DNA from: Stutzerimonas kunmingensis
GTDB taxonomy: Bacteria > Pseudomonadota > Gammaproteobacteria > Pseudomonadales > Pseudomonadaceae
Length of the DNA: 64,000 nucleotides
NCBI RefSeq assembly: GCF_014764705.1
Contig: NZ_JACXXG010000003.1
Span: forward strand, 124,001 to 188,000
Direction of reading: 5' to 3'
Shown: in pieces, positions 9,145 through 17,629 of the stretch
Position numbering within the stretch: the stretch's first letter is position 1
How the letters are laid out: the number at the start of each line of letters is the position of its first letter
Notes under the pieces: model-generated
The model's database searches: none
What the model was told of the DNA's origin: nothing
Seen by the model: the letters and a program-made list of their open reading frames with translations, nothing else
Program-made: the position numbers and the translations under genes

Positions 9145-11065
9145 ATGCCGTTCAATGCACTGCTGGTCCTGTGCTTCATGCTTCTGCTTGGTGCTGCGCC
9201 GGGCCGGGCGATGGCCGAAGACAGCCTGATGATCGAAAGCCGGCACGCTCCCGGGCTGCAGGTTGGCCAACCGGAGTACGCGCTTGGCCGGCTGGAGGCT
9301 GGCTTCGACCAGGCACACAGCGACGACCGGGGTTGGCAGCCGCTGCAGGTACCCAATCTGCTCCGCCAGCCAGCAGGCGCATGGCTACGATTCCCGGTGC
9401 ACAACCTCCAGGCAAATGCCAGCAGCTGGTATCTGTTGCTCAAGTGGCCCGTGCTCGACCGCGTTACGCTGCGCGTCTACTACCCGCGGCAGGACCGATG
9501 GGGTGAGCCCATGGTCGCTGGCGATACGCTGGCGGTCAGTCAGCGGCCGGTGGTCGATCACAACCTGGTCTTCCCGCTGAGCCTGCAGCCCGGCGAGCAG
9601 GCGGTGGTCTATCTGCAAGCTGGAGGCCAGCGAGCTGATGGTGCTGCCGCTGGAGCTGGTCGACGAGACGAGCTTCATCGAGGGCAAGGTGCTCGATACG
9701 GCGCTGTTCAGCCTGTTCTTCGGCGGCATGATCGTCATCGTGCTGTACAACCTGAGCCTGCTGATTTTCACCCGCGACCTCAGCTATCTGCTGTACGTGC
9801 TGTATCTGCTCAGCGCAATGTTCTACGTCGGCACCATGAGCGGCTTCGGCCAGCTGGTGTTGTGGCCCGGCGCACCGCCGTTCTCGGCGCGCTTCTACAC
9901 GCTCTCGGCAACCCTGTGTTTCCTTACTCCGCTACTTTTCGTCGTACGCTTTCTGCAGGTTCGCCAGTACGGCGGCTGGGTCTGGCACATCACCTGGGTG
10001 CTGGGCTGCTACTGGATCACGGTGCTGATGGCGGTGCTGCTGATTCCGGAGCATGCACACTGGCTGTTCATGGAATACGTGGCGCTGCCCTACTGCCTGA
10101 TCAGCCTGGCGGTGACGCTCACGTTGTGGGCCCGCGGCAACGTATCGGCGCGGCTGTTCAGCATCGCCTGGATAACGCTGCTGGGTTTCACCGTCATTCA
10201 CCTCCTGGCGCTGTGGGGCTACATGCCACTCAATCGGCTGACGCTGCATGGTCAGCTGATAGGCATGTTCATCGAGTTCGTGCTGCTATCGATGGCGCTT
10301 GCCGAACGGATCAACCTGGAGCGCGATCAACGCATCGCCGCCCAGCAGCTGGCGCTGGAGACCTCGCGCAGCCTGGCCGACGAACGCGAGCAGCACCTGC
10401 AGGCCAAGCAACAGGCACTGCTGATCCAGCAGCGTGCCAATGAAGAGCTGGAAACGCGCGTAGTGGCGCGCACCAAGGCGCTCGAGGAAGTCCGTCACGG
10501 TCTCGAGCTGGCGAATGCCGAGCTGCTCAGACTGAGCTCCACCGATCCGTTGACGCACCTCGCCAATCGCCGCCAGTTCGATCAGCTACTCGAAGACGAG
10601 GTCCGTCGCGGACGCCGCAACGGCACGCCGTTGACCGTCCTGCTGGGCGACATCGATCACTTCAAGCGAGTCAACGACAGCTACGGCCATCCGTTCGGCG
10701 ACGAGTGCCTGCGCCGGGTAGCGGCGGTACTCCAGCAGCATTGCCAGCGAGCCGGTGATCTCGCGGCGCGTTACGGTGGTGAGGAGTTCGTCATCACGCT
10801 GCCGGCAACCGGCGGGCCGCAGGCGGTGCTGCTGGCCGAGCGGATGCGGCAGGATGTCGAGCGGCTTGAGCTCGACTGCGACGGCGAGCGCGTCAGTCTG
10901 ACCATCAGCTTTGGCGTGGCTACGCTCGATCCGCAAGCCGCGGCGGCGCCGCTGGAGTTGCTCAGTGCAGCAGACCGTGCGCTCTATGAGGCCAAGCGCA
11001 GCGGCCGCAATTGCGTGGTCGAGGCCGCCGACCTCGGGCCGGATGGCGCGACCGTATTTGCCTGA
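9145..11065 (+). pseudogene. 7TMR-DISM diguanylate cyclase, paralogue broken by a 1-base frameshift
   Basis: This is a tandem copy of the gene at 7015 with the same architecture: signal peptide, DISM sensor domain, seven helices, coiled coil and GGDEF with RAGD and GGEEF. The frame from 9145 matches the paralogue up to AVVYLQ, then turns to nonsense. The match resumes one base out of phase at LELVDE. The cause is one extra A in CTGCAAGCTG at 9617-9618; the paralogue reads CTGCAGCTG. The remaining 3' part (from ATG 9638, 475 residues) is intact and has a GGAGG about 8 bases before that ATG. It may be a true pseudogene, a slipped or phase-variable gene, or a sequencing error. The start follows GAGAA. 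Confidence 0.85.
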
Positions 11066-11079
11066 GGCGCGGCCGCCCC

Positions 11080-12480
11080 TCAGCTCTCGGCCGGTACGAA
11101 ACGCACCCGCACCAGCAGGCCGCCGAGAGCGCCCTGATCCAGGCTGATCTCGGCGCGATGGGCGCGGACGATTTCGCCGACGATGGCCAGCCCGAGGCCG
11201 GCACCATGGCCGCCGGTGTCGCGGCGGTAGAAGCGCGCGAAGACGCGATCGCGCTCGGCGGCCGGAATACCCGGGCCGTCGTCCTCCACCTCCAGCACGG
11301 CGCCGTCGAGCACCCGCAGCACCACGTTGCCGCCGTCGCCGGTATGCGCCAGCGCGTTGTCCAGCAGGTTGCTCAGCAGTTCGCTGATCAGCGTCGGCTC
11401 GCCGTCGATCCATACCGGTGCCTCCGCCTCCAGCGCCAGGGCGACGCCGCGCTTGTGCGCCAGCGCGGCCATCGCCAGGCCCAGCTCGCGGGCCAGCTGC
11501 GACAGGTCCAGGCGCTGCGCGCCGCCTTCGGCGATGGATTGCGCGCCGCTTTCGATGCGCGCCAGCGAGAGCAGCTGGTTGGCCAGGTGGATGACCTTGT
11601 CGGTGCTCTGCCCGGCGTCTTCCAGGGTGCTGCGCCAGACCGCCGGCTCGGCTTCGCGCAGGCCCAGCTCGATCCGCGCCTTGAGCGCCGCCAGCGGCGT
11701 GCGCAACTCGTGGGAGGCGTCGGCGATGAAGCGCGCCTGGCGTTCGAACTGGCCGCGCAGGCGTTCGGTGAAGCCGTTGAGCGCGACCACCAGCGGGCGC
11801 AGCTCGCGCTGCACGCTGACCAGCGGCAGCGGCCGCAGATCGTCCGGTGCGCGTTCCTGCACCGCCTCGCTGAGCCGGCCCAGCGGCCGCAGCGCGGCAC
11901 TTACCGCCAGCCATACCAGCAGCAGCGCGGCGACGGCCATCAGCCCGACCCGCCACAGGGTATCGGTGAGCAGGCTGCGCGCCATGCGCTCCCGGGCGCC
12001 GAGGGTCTCGGCCACGCGGATCTCGGCGATGCCGCTGAGCTCCGGCTCGCTGACCGGCTGCAGCAGGCTCACCAGGCGCACGCCCTGGCCCTGGAATTCG
12101 CCATCGTAGAAACGCGCCAGGGCCGGGTAGTCGTCGGTGCGCGGGGTGTCGGCGGCAGGGGCGGGCAGGTTCTCGTAGCCGCTGACCAGGCGCCCCTGGA
12201 TGTCCAGCACCCCGTAGTAGATGCGTCCGGCGCTGTCATAGGCGAAGGTGTCGAGCGCCACGTAGGGCACGTTGGCGCGCAGCACACCCTCGTGAGTGAC
12301 CAGGCCGTCGGCGATGGCTCGGGCCGAGGCGAGCAGGGTACGGTCGTAGGCGGTATCGGCAGCGGCACGGCCGTTCCAGTAGGCACTCCAGCCGCTGAAC
12401 AGCAGCAGCAGCGCGAGCAGGATCGCCAGCCGGCGCAGCAGCCGGGCACGCAGGCTGCCGGCGACCTCCGGCTCAGCCAT
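11080..12480 (-). CDS. tctE: Sensor histidine kinase TctE
   Basis: 466 residues from the ATG at 12480. It has an N-terminal helix, a periplasmic 2CSK-type domain (about 40-165), a second helix (about 170-190), HAMP, a phospho-acceptor segment (ADASHELRTPLAALKARIEL), and ATPase N and G boxes (LLSNLLDNALAHT, DDGPGIP, GAGLGLAI). The start overlaps the end of the response-regulator gene by 8 bases, so the two are translationally coupled. In known TctDE systems the kinase senses citrate or tricarboxylates and switches on the tctCBA/porin genes, which lie divergently here from 13326. Position and domains agree, so the assignment is good. Confidence 0.9.
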   Translation of the reverse strand: MAEPEVAGSLRARLLRRLAILLALLLLFSGWSAYWNGRAAADTAYDRTLLASARAIADGLVTHEGVLRANVPYVALDTFAYDSAGRIYYGVLDIQGRLVSGYENLPAPAADTPRTDDYPALARFYDGEFQGQGVRLVSLLQPVSEPELSGIAEIRVAETLGARERMARSLLTDTLWRVGLMAVAALLLVWLAVSAALRPLGRLSEAVQERAPDDLRPLPLVSVQRELRPLVVALNGFTERLRGQFERQARFIADASHELRTPLAALKARIELGLREAEPAVWRSTLEDAGQSTDKVIHLANQLLSLARIESGAQSIAEGGAQRLDLSQLARELGLAMAALAHKRGVALALEAEAPVWIDGEPTLISELLSNLLDNALAHTGDGGNVVLRVLDGAVLEVEDDGPGIPAAERDRVFARFYRRDTGGHGAGLGLAIVGEIVRAHRAEISLDQGALGGLLVRVRFVPAES

Positions 12481-13144
12481 CGAGCGCCTCGAGCATGTAG
12501 CCCAGGCCGCGGAAGGTGACGATGCGCACCGGTTGGCCTTCGAGCTTCTTGCGCAGCCGGTAGACATAGATCTCGATGGCGTCGGCGCTGGCGTCCTCGT
12601 CGAGGCCGAATACCTGGGCGGCCAGTTGGTCCTTGCTCATCACCCGACCGGGGCGGGCGATCAGCGCTTCGAGCACGCCCTGCTCGCGCGAGGTCAGCGT
12701 CAGGGGCTCGTCGGCCAGGCTGAAGCGCCGCGCATCCAGGTCGTAGACCAGCACACCGCAGCGCTGCTGGCGCTCGCCGCCGCCGACGCTGCGTCGCAGC
12801 AGCGCCTTGACCCGCGCTTCCAGCTCGGACAGCTCGAACGGCTTGGCCAGGTAGTCGTCGGCACCTAGGTTGAGGCCGTGCACGCGATCGCTGACCTCAC
12901 CGCGCGCGGTGAGCATCAGCACCGGCAGCGTCTTGCCGCGCTCGCGCAGGCGCGCCAGCACCTGAAAGCCATCCAGCCGCGGCAGCCCGACGTCGAGAAT
13001 CGCCAGCGCATAGTCCTCGCTGGCCAGCGCCAGATCGGCGGCGATGCCGTCGTGCAGCAGGTCCACGGTCCAGCCGGCGCCGCGCAGCGCCTGCGCCACG
13101 CTCTCGGCCAGCTGGGGGTGATCCTCGACCAGAAGAATCCGCAT
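12473..13144 (-). CDS. tctD: OmpR-family response regulator TctD
   Basis: 223 residues from the ATG at 13144, preceded by GAGGA. Receiver domain (about 1-118): acidic pair in VEDH, phospho-acceptor Asp in ILDVGLPRLDG, Lys in YLAKPF. A winged-helix DNA-binding domain (about 130-220, with LTSREQGVLEALI and IEIYVYRLRKK) follows. It forms an operon with tctE and lies head-to-head with the porin gene; the 181-base space between them should carry its binding sites. By homology it activates tricarboxylate uptake genes when TctE senses substrate. A frame extension upstream to 13288 lacks a ribosome site and is not adopted. Confidence 0.92.
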   Translation of the reverse strand: MRILLVEDHPQLAESVAQALRGAGWTVDLLHDGIAADLALASEDYALAILDVGLPRLDGFQVLARLRERGKTLPVLMLTARGEVSDRVHGLNLGADDYLAKPFELSELEARVKALLRRSVGGGERQQRCGVLVYDLDARRFSLADEPLTLTSREQGVLEALIARPGRVMSKDQLAAQVFGLDEDASADAIEIYVYRLRKKLEGQPVRIVTFRGLGYMLEALDG

Positions 13145-13325
13145 TGCCTGTCCTCTGCCATTGCGACGGGGCGCCAGTGTAGCGGCAGACGGCAAGAGTC
13201 GCCGCAGGCTTTCGACGCTGAAAGGCTGGCGAAAGCTTGACCCCATAGGATCGCTTACAGGTGGCTCGATCCACCTCGCGCGGCGCATGCGCCGTCACAA
13301 CAAAAACAATAGTGGAGATACCCCG

Positions 13326-14588
13326 ATGCTGACTGCCGTCAGACGCTCACCCGCTCCTGCTCGTCTCGCTCTCGCCGTTGCCGCCGCCTCGCTGGCGCCG
13401 CTCGCCCAGGCCGCGTTCATCGAAGACAGCAGTGCAACCCTGCAGACCCACAACATCTACCTGAACCGTGATTTCCGCGAAGGCACCGCCCAGTCCAAGC
13501 GCGAAGAGTGGACCCAGGGTTTCATCCTCGACGTGCAGTCCGGCTTCACCGAAGGCACCGTCGGCGTCGGCCTGGATGCGCTGGGCATGCTCGGCGTCAA
13601 GCTGGACTCCGGCGGTGGTCGCGCCGGCACCGACCTCTTGCCGGTGCAGGACGATGGCGGCACCCCGGACGAGTTCAGCCGCCTGGGCCTGACCGCCAAG
13701 GCGAAGATCGCCGAGACCGAGCTGCGCTATGGCTCGCACATCCCGGAGATGCCGGTGGTCAAGGCCAGCGACAGCCGCACGCTGCCGCAGGTGTTCGAAG
13801 GCGGCACCGCCACTTCCAAGGATATCGAAGGGCTGACGCTGATCGGCGGGCGCCTGGACAAGGTCATCGACCGCGCTTCGACCAACTCCCAGGACCTGCA
13901 GCTGAACAACAAGAACAGCCGTTTCGCCAGTGCCGCCGAGGCCGATCACCTGACCTTCGCCGGGGCCGAATACGCCTTCAACAAGAACCTCACCGGCCGC
14001 TACTACTACGGCGAGCTGGATGACGTGTACCGCCAGCATTTCTTCGGCCTGCTGGCGGTCAAGCCGCTGACCGACAACTCCGCGCTGAGCGCCGATCTGC
14101 GCGTGATGTTCAGCGACGACACCGGCGCGGCCAACGCCGGCAAGATCGACAACCAGGCCTGGAACGGCATGCTGGGTTACAGCCTCGGCGGGCACAAGGT
14201 CAGCCTCGGCTACCAGCAGATGCGCGGCGATACCGGCTATGCCTATATCGATGGCAGCGATCCGTTCCTGGTCAACTTCGTGCAGATCAACGACTTCGCC
14301 AACGCTGACGAGCGCTCCTGGCAGGCCCGTTACGACTACAACTTCGCCGCCATGGGCATCCCCGGGCTGACCTTCCTGACCCGTTACATCTCCGGCGACA
14401 ACGCCGAATACGCGGGCGGCAGCAACGGCAGCGAGTGGGAACGCGACATCGAGCTGAAGTACGTGGTGCAGAGCGGCCCGCTGAAGAACGTCGCGGTGCG
14501 CTGGCGCAACGCGATGTTCCGCTCGGATTTCGCCCGTGACGCCGACGAGAACCGTCTGATCGTCAGCTACAGCCTGCCGATCTGGTAA
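13326..14588 (+). CDS. opdH: OprD-family outer-membrane porin, OpdH-like (tricarboxylate)
   Basis: 420 residues from the ATG at 13326, preceded by GGAG. A signal peptide ends near PLAQA|AFIED, and the mature protein opens with an OprD-type segment (LQTHNIYLNRDFREG, RLGLTAKAKI). Length and the alternating strand pattern fit an 18-stranded OprD porin. It is the first gene of a run with tctCBA and lies divergently from tctDE. That is the setting of OpdH in P. aeruginosa, which admits cis-aconitate and other tricarboxylates. The substrate is inferred from context; OprD family membership is secure. Confidence 0.88.
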   Translation: MLTAVRRSPAPARLALAVAAASLAPLAQAAFIEDSSATLQTHNIYLNRDFREGTAQSKREEWTQGFILDVQSGFTEGTVGVGLDALGMLGVKLDSGGGRAGTDLLPVQDDGGTPDEFSRLGLTAKAKIAETELRYGSHIPEMPVVKASDSRTLPQVFEGGTATSKDIEGLTLIGGRLDKVIDRASTNSQDLQLNNKNSRFASAAEADHLTFAGAEYAFNKNLTGRYYYGELDDVYRQHFFGLLAVKPLTDNSALSADLRVMFSDDTGAANAGKIDNQAWNGMLGYSLGGHKVSLGYQQMRGDTGYAYIDGSDPFLVNFVQINDFANADERSWQARYDYNFAAMGIPGLTFLTRYISGDNAEYAGGSNGSEWERDIELKYVVQSGPLKNVAVRWRNAMFRSDFARDADENRLIVSYSLPIW

Positions 14589-14615
14589 AGAGAACAAGAA
14601 CGCGAGGAACACCCG

Positions 14616-15590
14616 ATGAAAACCAGATTCAGCCGTATCGCCCTGCTGTCGTCCTGCCTGCTGCTCTCCAGCCAGCTGCTGGCCGAGCCCAAGCGCCCCG
14701 AGTGCATCGCCCCGGCCAAGCCCGGCGGCGGTTTCGACCTGACCTGCAAGCTGGCCCAGAGCGGCCTGAAGGACGCCGGCCTGCTCAAGGCGCCGATGCG
14801 CGTCACCTACATGCCCGGCGGCGTCGGTGCGGTGGCCTACAACGCCGTGGTCGCCCAGCGCGCCTCGGAGGCGGGAACCATCACCGCCTTCTCCAGCGGT
14901 TCGCTGCTCAACCTCGCGCAGGGCAAGTTCGGTCGTTACGACGAAACCGCGGTGCGCTGGCTGGCCGCGGTCGGCACCGACTACGGCGCGATCTCGGTGC
15001 GTGCCGATGCGCCCTACCAGGACCTCGACGACCTCATCGCCGCGGTGAAGAAGGACCCGGGCAGCGTGGTGTTCGGCGCCGGCGCCACCATCGGCGGCCA
15101 GGACTGGATGCAGACCGCGCTGATCGCCCGCGCTGCCGGTGTCGATCCGAAGAAGCTGCGCTACGTCGCCTTCGAGGGCGGCGGCGAAACCCTCACCGCC
15201 ATGCTCGGCGGCCATGTGCAGGTCACTTCCAGCGGCCTCGGCGAAGTCACCCCGCAGCTCGACGCCGGCAAGATCCGTATCCTCGCCGTGCTCTCCGACG
15301 AGCGCCTGCCGGGCAAGCTGGCCGACATCCCCACCGCCAAGGAGCAGGGCTACGACATCAGCTGGCCGGTGATCCGCGGCTTCTACATGGGGCCGGAAGT
15401 CTCCGACGAGGACTTCAACTGGTGGAAGAGCCAGTTCGGCAGCCTGCTGGCCGACGAGGACTTCGCCAAGCTGCGCGAGCAGCGCGACCTGTTCCCGCTG
15501 TCGATGACCGGCGACGAGCTCAAGGCCTTCGTCGAGAAGCAGGTGCAGGACTACAAGGCGCTGGCCGGCGAGTTCGGCCTGGTCAAGTAA
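14616..15590 (+). CDS. tctC: Tripartite tricarboxylate transporter binding protein TctC
   Basis: 324 residues with a signal peptide (MKTRFSRIALLSSCLLLSSQ, cleavage near LLA|EPK) and a GAGGAA ribosome site. The mature N-terminus ECIAPAKPGGGFDLTCK is the conserved ligand-loop region of TctC/Bug proteins. It binds a tricarboxylate such as citrate in the periplasm and docks on TctAB. It begins 27 bases after the porin stop and is followed by hairpins before tctB. Bug proteins are versatile, so the ligand is inferred from the presence of tctAB, tctDE and the OpdH-like porin. Confidence 0.93.
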   Translation: MKTRFSRIALLSSCLLLSSQLLAEPKRPECIAPAKPGGGFDLTCKLAQSGLKDAGLLKAPMRVTYMPGGVGAVAYNAVVAQRASEAGTITAFSSGSLLNLAQGKFGRYDETAVRWLAAVGTDYGAISVRADAPYQDLDDLIAAVKKDPGSVVFGAGATIGGQDWMQTALIARAAGVDPKKLRYVAFEGGGETLTAMLGGHVQVTSSGLGEVTPQLDAGKIRILAVLSDERLPGKLADIPTAKEQGYDISWPVIRGFYMGPEVSDEDFNWWKSQFGSLLADEDFAKLREQRDLFPLSMTGDELKAFVEKQVQDYKALAGEFGLVK

Positions 15591-15598
15591 CGCGAACC

Positions 15599-15642
15599 GG
15601 CCCGCGCCCGCGGGCCGCACGGCGGGCCCGGCAACTGCCGGG
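15599..15642 (+). other. Two stem-loops between tctC and tctB
   Basis: GGCCCGCG/CGCGGGCC (15599-15606 with 15609-15616) and CCCGGC/GCCGGG (15627-15632 with 15637-15642) form two compact GC-rich hairpins immediately after the tctC stop codon. Neither has a T-run. They probably protect the tctC message or lower downstream expression, so that the binding protein exceeds the membrane parts. That role is inference; the hairpins are directly visible. Confidence 0.55.
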
Positions 15643-15668
15643 TCGCCGAACCCCTGAGGTATCCCGTC

Positions 15669-16112
15669 ATGTACGTACGTGTCTTCGCCGCGGCGTGGCT
15701 GCTCGCCTGCGCCGGCCTCGCCCTGCTCGCCTGGGGCTTCGAGGCGCCCTTCGCCTACGACCCGGTCGGGCCGCGCGCCTATCCGCTGCTGCTGCTGTTC
15801 CTGATGGCCTGCGGCGCGGCGTGGCTGCTGTTCAAGCCGCACGGCGAGCCGACGCCAGCGTTCGATCGTGCCAAGGCGCAGCGGGCCGTGCTCTGCGTGC
15901 TGGCGCTGCTGGCCTATGCCCTGCTGTTCGAAATCCTCGGCTTCGTCATCAGCACTGCCCTGGCCGGTTTCGCCCTCGGCCTGCTGTTCAACGGTCGCCT
16001 GTGGCCCAGCGTGATCAGCGGCGTGCTGCTCGGCGTGCTGCTCTACGGGCTGTTCGATTACCTGCTGGACGTACCGCTGCCGCTCGGCCTGCTACGTCTG
16101 CTGGAGAGCTGA
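15669..16112 (+). CDS. tctB: Tripartite tricarboxylate transporter small membrane subunit TctB
   Basis: 147 residues with four hydrophobic segments and the C-terminal motif LFDYLLDVPLPLGLL, diagnostic of TctB. It pairs with the 12-helix TctA in the inner membrane. A GAGG site lies upstream, and the stop codon is one base from the tctA start, so the two are translationally coupled. Confidence 0.92.
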   Translation: MYVRVFAAAWLLACAGLALLAWGFEAPFAYDPVGPRAYPLLLLFLMACGAAWLLFKPHGEPTPAFDRAKAQRAVLCVLALLAYALLFEILGFVISTALAGFALGLLFNGRLWPSVISGVLLGVLLYGLFDYLLDVPLPLGLLRLLES

Positions 16113-16113
16113 T

Positions 16114-17628
16114 ATGGAAACTTTGAATTTCTTGATGCAGGGCTTCGATGTCGCCACCCGGCCGACCAACCTGCTGGTGGCGCTGTTCGGCGCCTTCGTC
16201 GGCACCGTCGTCGGCCTGCTGCCCGGCCTCGGCCCGATCAACGGCGTGGCGCTGCTGCTGCCGTTGGCCTTTGCCCTCGGCCTGCCGCCGGAGACCGCAC
16301 TGATCCTGCTCGCCGCCGTGTACCTGGGCTGCGAGTACGGCGGCCGCATCTCGGCGATCCTGCTCAACGTACCAGGTGATGCGGCCGCGGTGATGACCAC
16401 CCTCGACGGCTACCCGCTGGCGCGCCAGGGCAAGGCTGGAATCGCGCTGTCGCTGTCCGCGGTCAGCTCGTTCATCGGCAGCATCATCGCCACCTGCGGG
16501 GTGGTGCTGTTCGCCCCGCTGCTGGCCAAGTGGGCGGTGGCCTTCGGTCCGGCGGAATACTTCGTGCTGATGATTTTCGCCATCGCCTGCCTTGGCGGCA
16601 TGGTCGGCGACAAGCCGGTGAAGACGCTGATGGCCGCGCTGATGGGCCTGGCCCTGGCCACCGTCGGTGTCGATTCCACTACCGGCGTCTACCGCTTCAC
16701 CTTCGGCAGCGTCAGCCTGTCCGACGGCATCCAGTTCGTCATCGTGGTGATCGGCTTCTTCAGTGTCAGCGAGATCCTGCTGATGCTGGAGAAAACCCAC
16801 AGCGGGCAGCAGGCGGTGAAGGCCAGCGGCCGGTTGCTGTTCAACTTCAAGGAGTTCTGTCTGACCTTCTGGACCATGGTGCGCAGCGCCGTGGCCGGCT
16901 TCGTCATCGGCACGCTGCCAGGCGCCGGGGCGACCATCGCCAGCGCCATGACCTACATGAGCGAGAAGCGCATGGCCGGCGACAAGGGCCGCTTCGGTGA
17001 TGGCGACCTGCGCGGCCTGGCGGCGCCGGAAGCGGCCAACAACGCCTCGGCCTGCGGCTCGCTGATCCCCATGCTGACCCTCGGCGTGCCGGGTTCGGGC
17101 ACCACCGCGGTGATGATCGGCGCGCTGACGCTGTACAACATCACCCCCGGCCCGCTGCTGTTCGAACAGCAGCCGGACGTGGTCTGGGGCCTGATCGCTT
17201 CGCTGTTCATCGGCAACGTGATCCTGCTGGTGATGAACATCCCGCTGGTCGGCCTGTTCTCGCGCATGCTCGCCGTGCCGAACTGGGTGCTGGTGCCGGC
17301 GATCACCGTGATCAGCATGGTCGGCGTGTATTCGGTGCACAGCACCACCTTCGACCTGGTGCTGATGGTCGGCCTCGGCGTGTTCGGCTACTTGCTGCGC
17401 AAGCTGGACTTCCCGCTGTCGGCGCTGATTCTCGGCTTTGTGCTCGGCGAGATGATGGAAGACAACCTGCGCCGTGCGCTGTCGATCTCCAACGGTGAGC
17501 TGGGCATCCTCTGGGGCAGCCCGATCACCCTGGCGCTGTGGGCGCTGACCGTGGCGATGCTCGGCATGCCGGCGCTGCGCTGGTACCTCAAGCGCCGTCG
17601 CGCCAACGTGGTCGAGGCGCAGGCCTGA
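16114..17628 (+). CDS. tctA: Tripartite tricarboxylate transporter large membrane subunit TctA
   Basis: 504 residues, strongly hydrophobic, with family motifs near the N-terminus (GLLPGLGPINGVALLLPL) and in the middle (GTLPGAGATIASAMTYMSEK, PEAANNASACGSLIPMLTLG). It forms the main translocation channel, driving uptake of the TctC-bound substrate by an ion gradient. It follows tctB after one base and is followed after one base by an AbrB-family gene, so it belongs to one tight operon. Length is normal. Confidence 0.95.
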   Translation: METLNFLMQGFDVATRPTNLLVALFGAFVGTVVGLLPGLGPINGVALLLPLAFALGLPPETALILLAAVYLGCEYGGRISAILLNVPGDAAAVMTTLDGYPLARQGKAGIALSLSAVSSFIGSIIATCGVVLFAPLLAKWAVAFGPAEYFVLMIFAIACLGGMVGDKPVKTLMAALMGLALATVGVDSTTGVYRFTFGSVSLSDGIQFVIVVIGFFSVSEILLMLEKTHSGQQAVKASGRLLFNFKEFCLTFWTMVRSAVAGFVIGTLPGAGATIASAMTYMSEKRMAGDKGRFGDGDLRGLAAPEAANNASACGSLIPMLTLGVPGSGTTAVMIGALTLYNITPGPLLFEQQPDVVWGLIASLFIGNVILLVMNIPLVGLFSRMLAVPNWVLVPAITVISMVGVYSVHSTTFDLVLMVGLGVFGYLLRKLDFPLSALILGFVLGEMMEDNLRRALSISNGELGILWGSPITLALWALTVAMLGMPALRWYLKRRRANVVEAQA

Positions 17629-17629
17629 C

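Noticed and set aside
13225-13245. Possible sigma-54 promoter before the porin gene (TGGCGAAAGCTTGA)
   Set aside because: The -12 element reads GA instead of GC, so the essential dinucleotide is missing.
13347-15842. An 831-residue open frame antisense to the porin and tctC
   Set aside because: Same cause as above: composition is unlike a real protein, and the plus-strand genes are certain.
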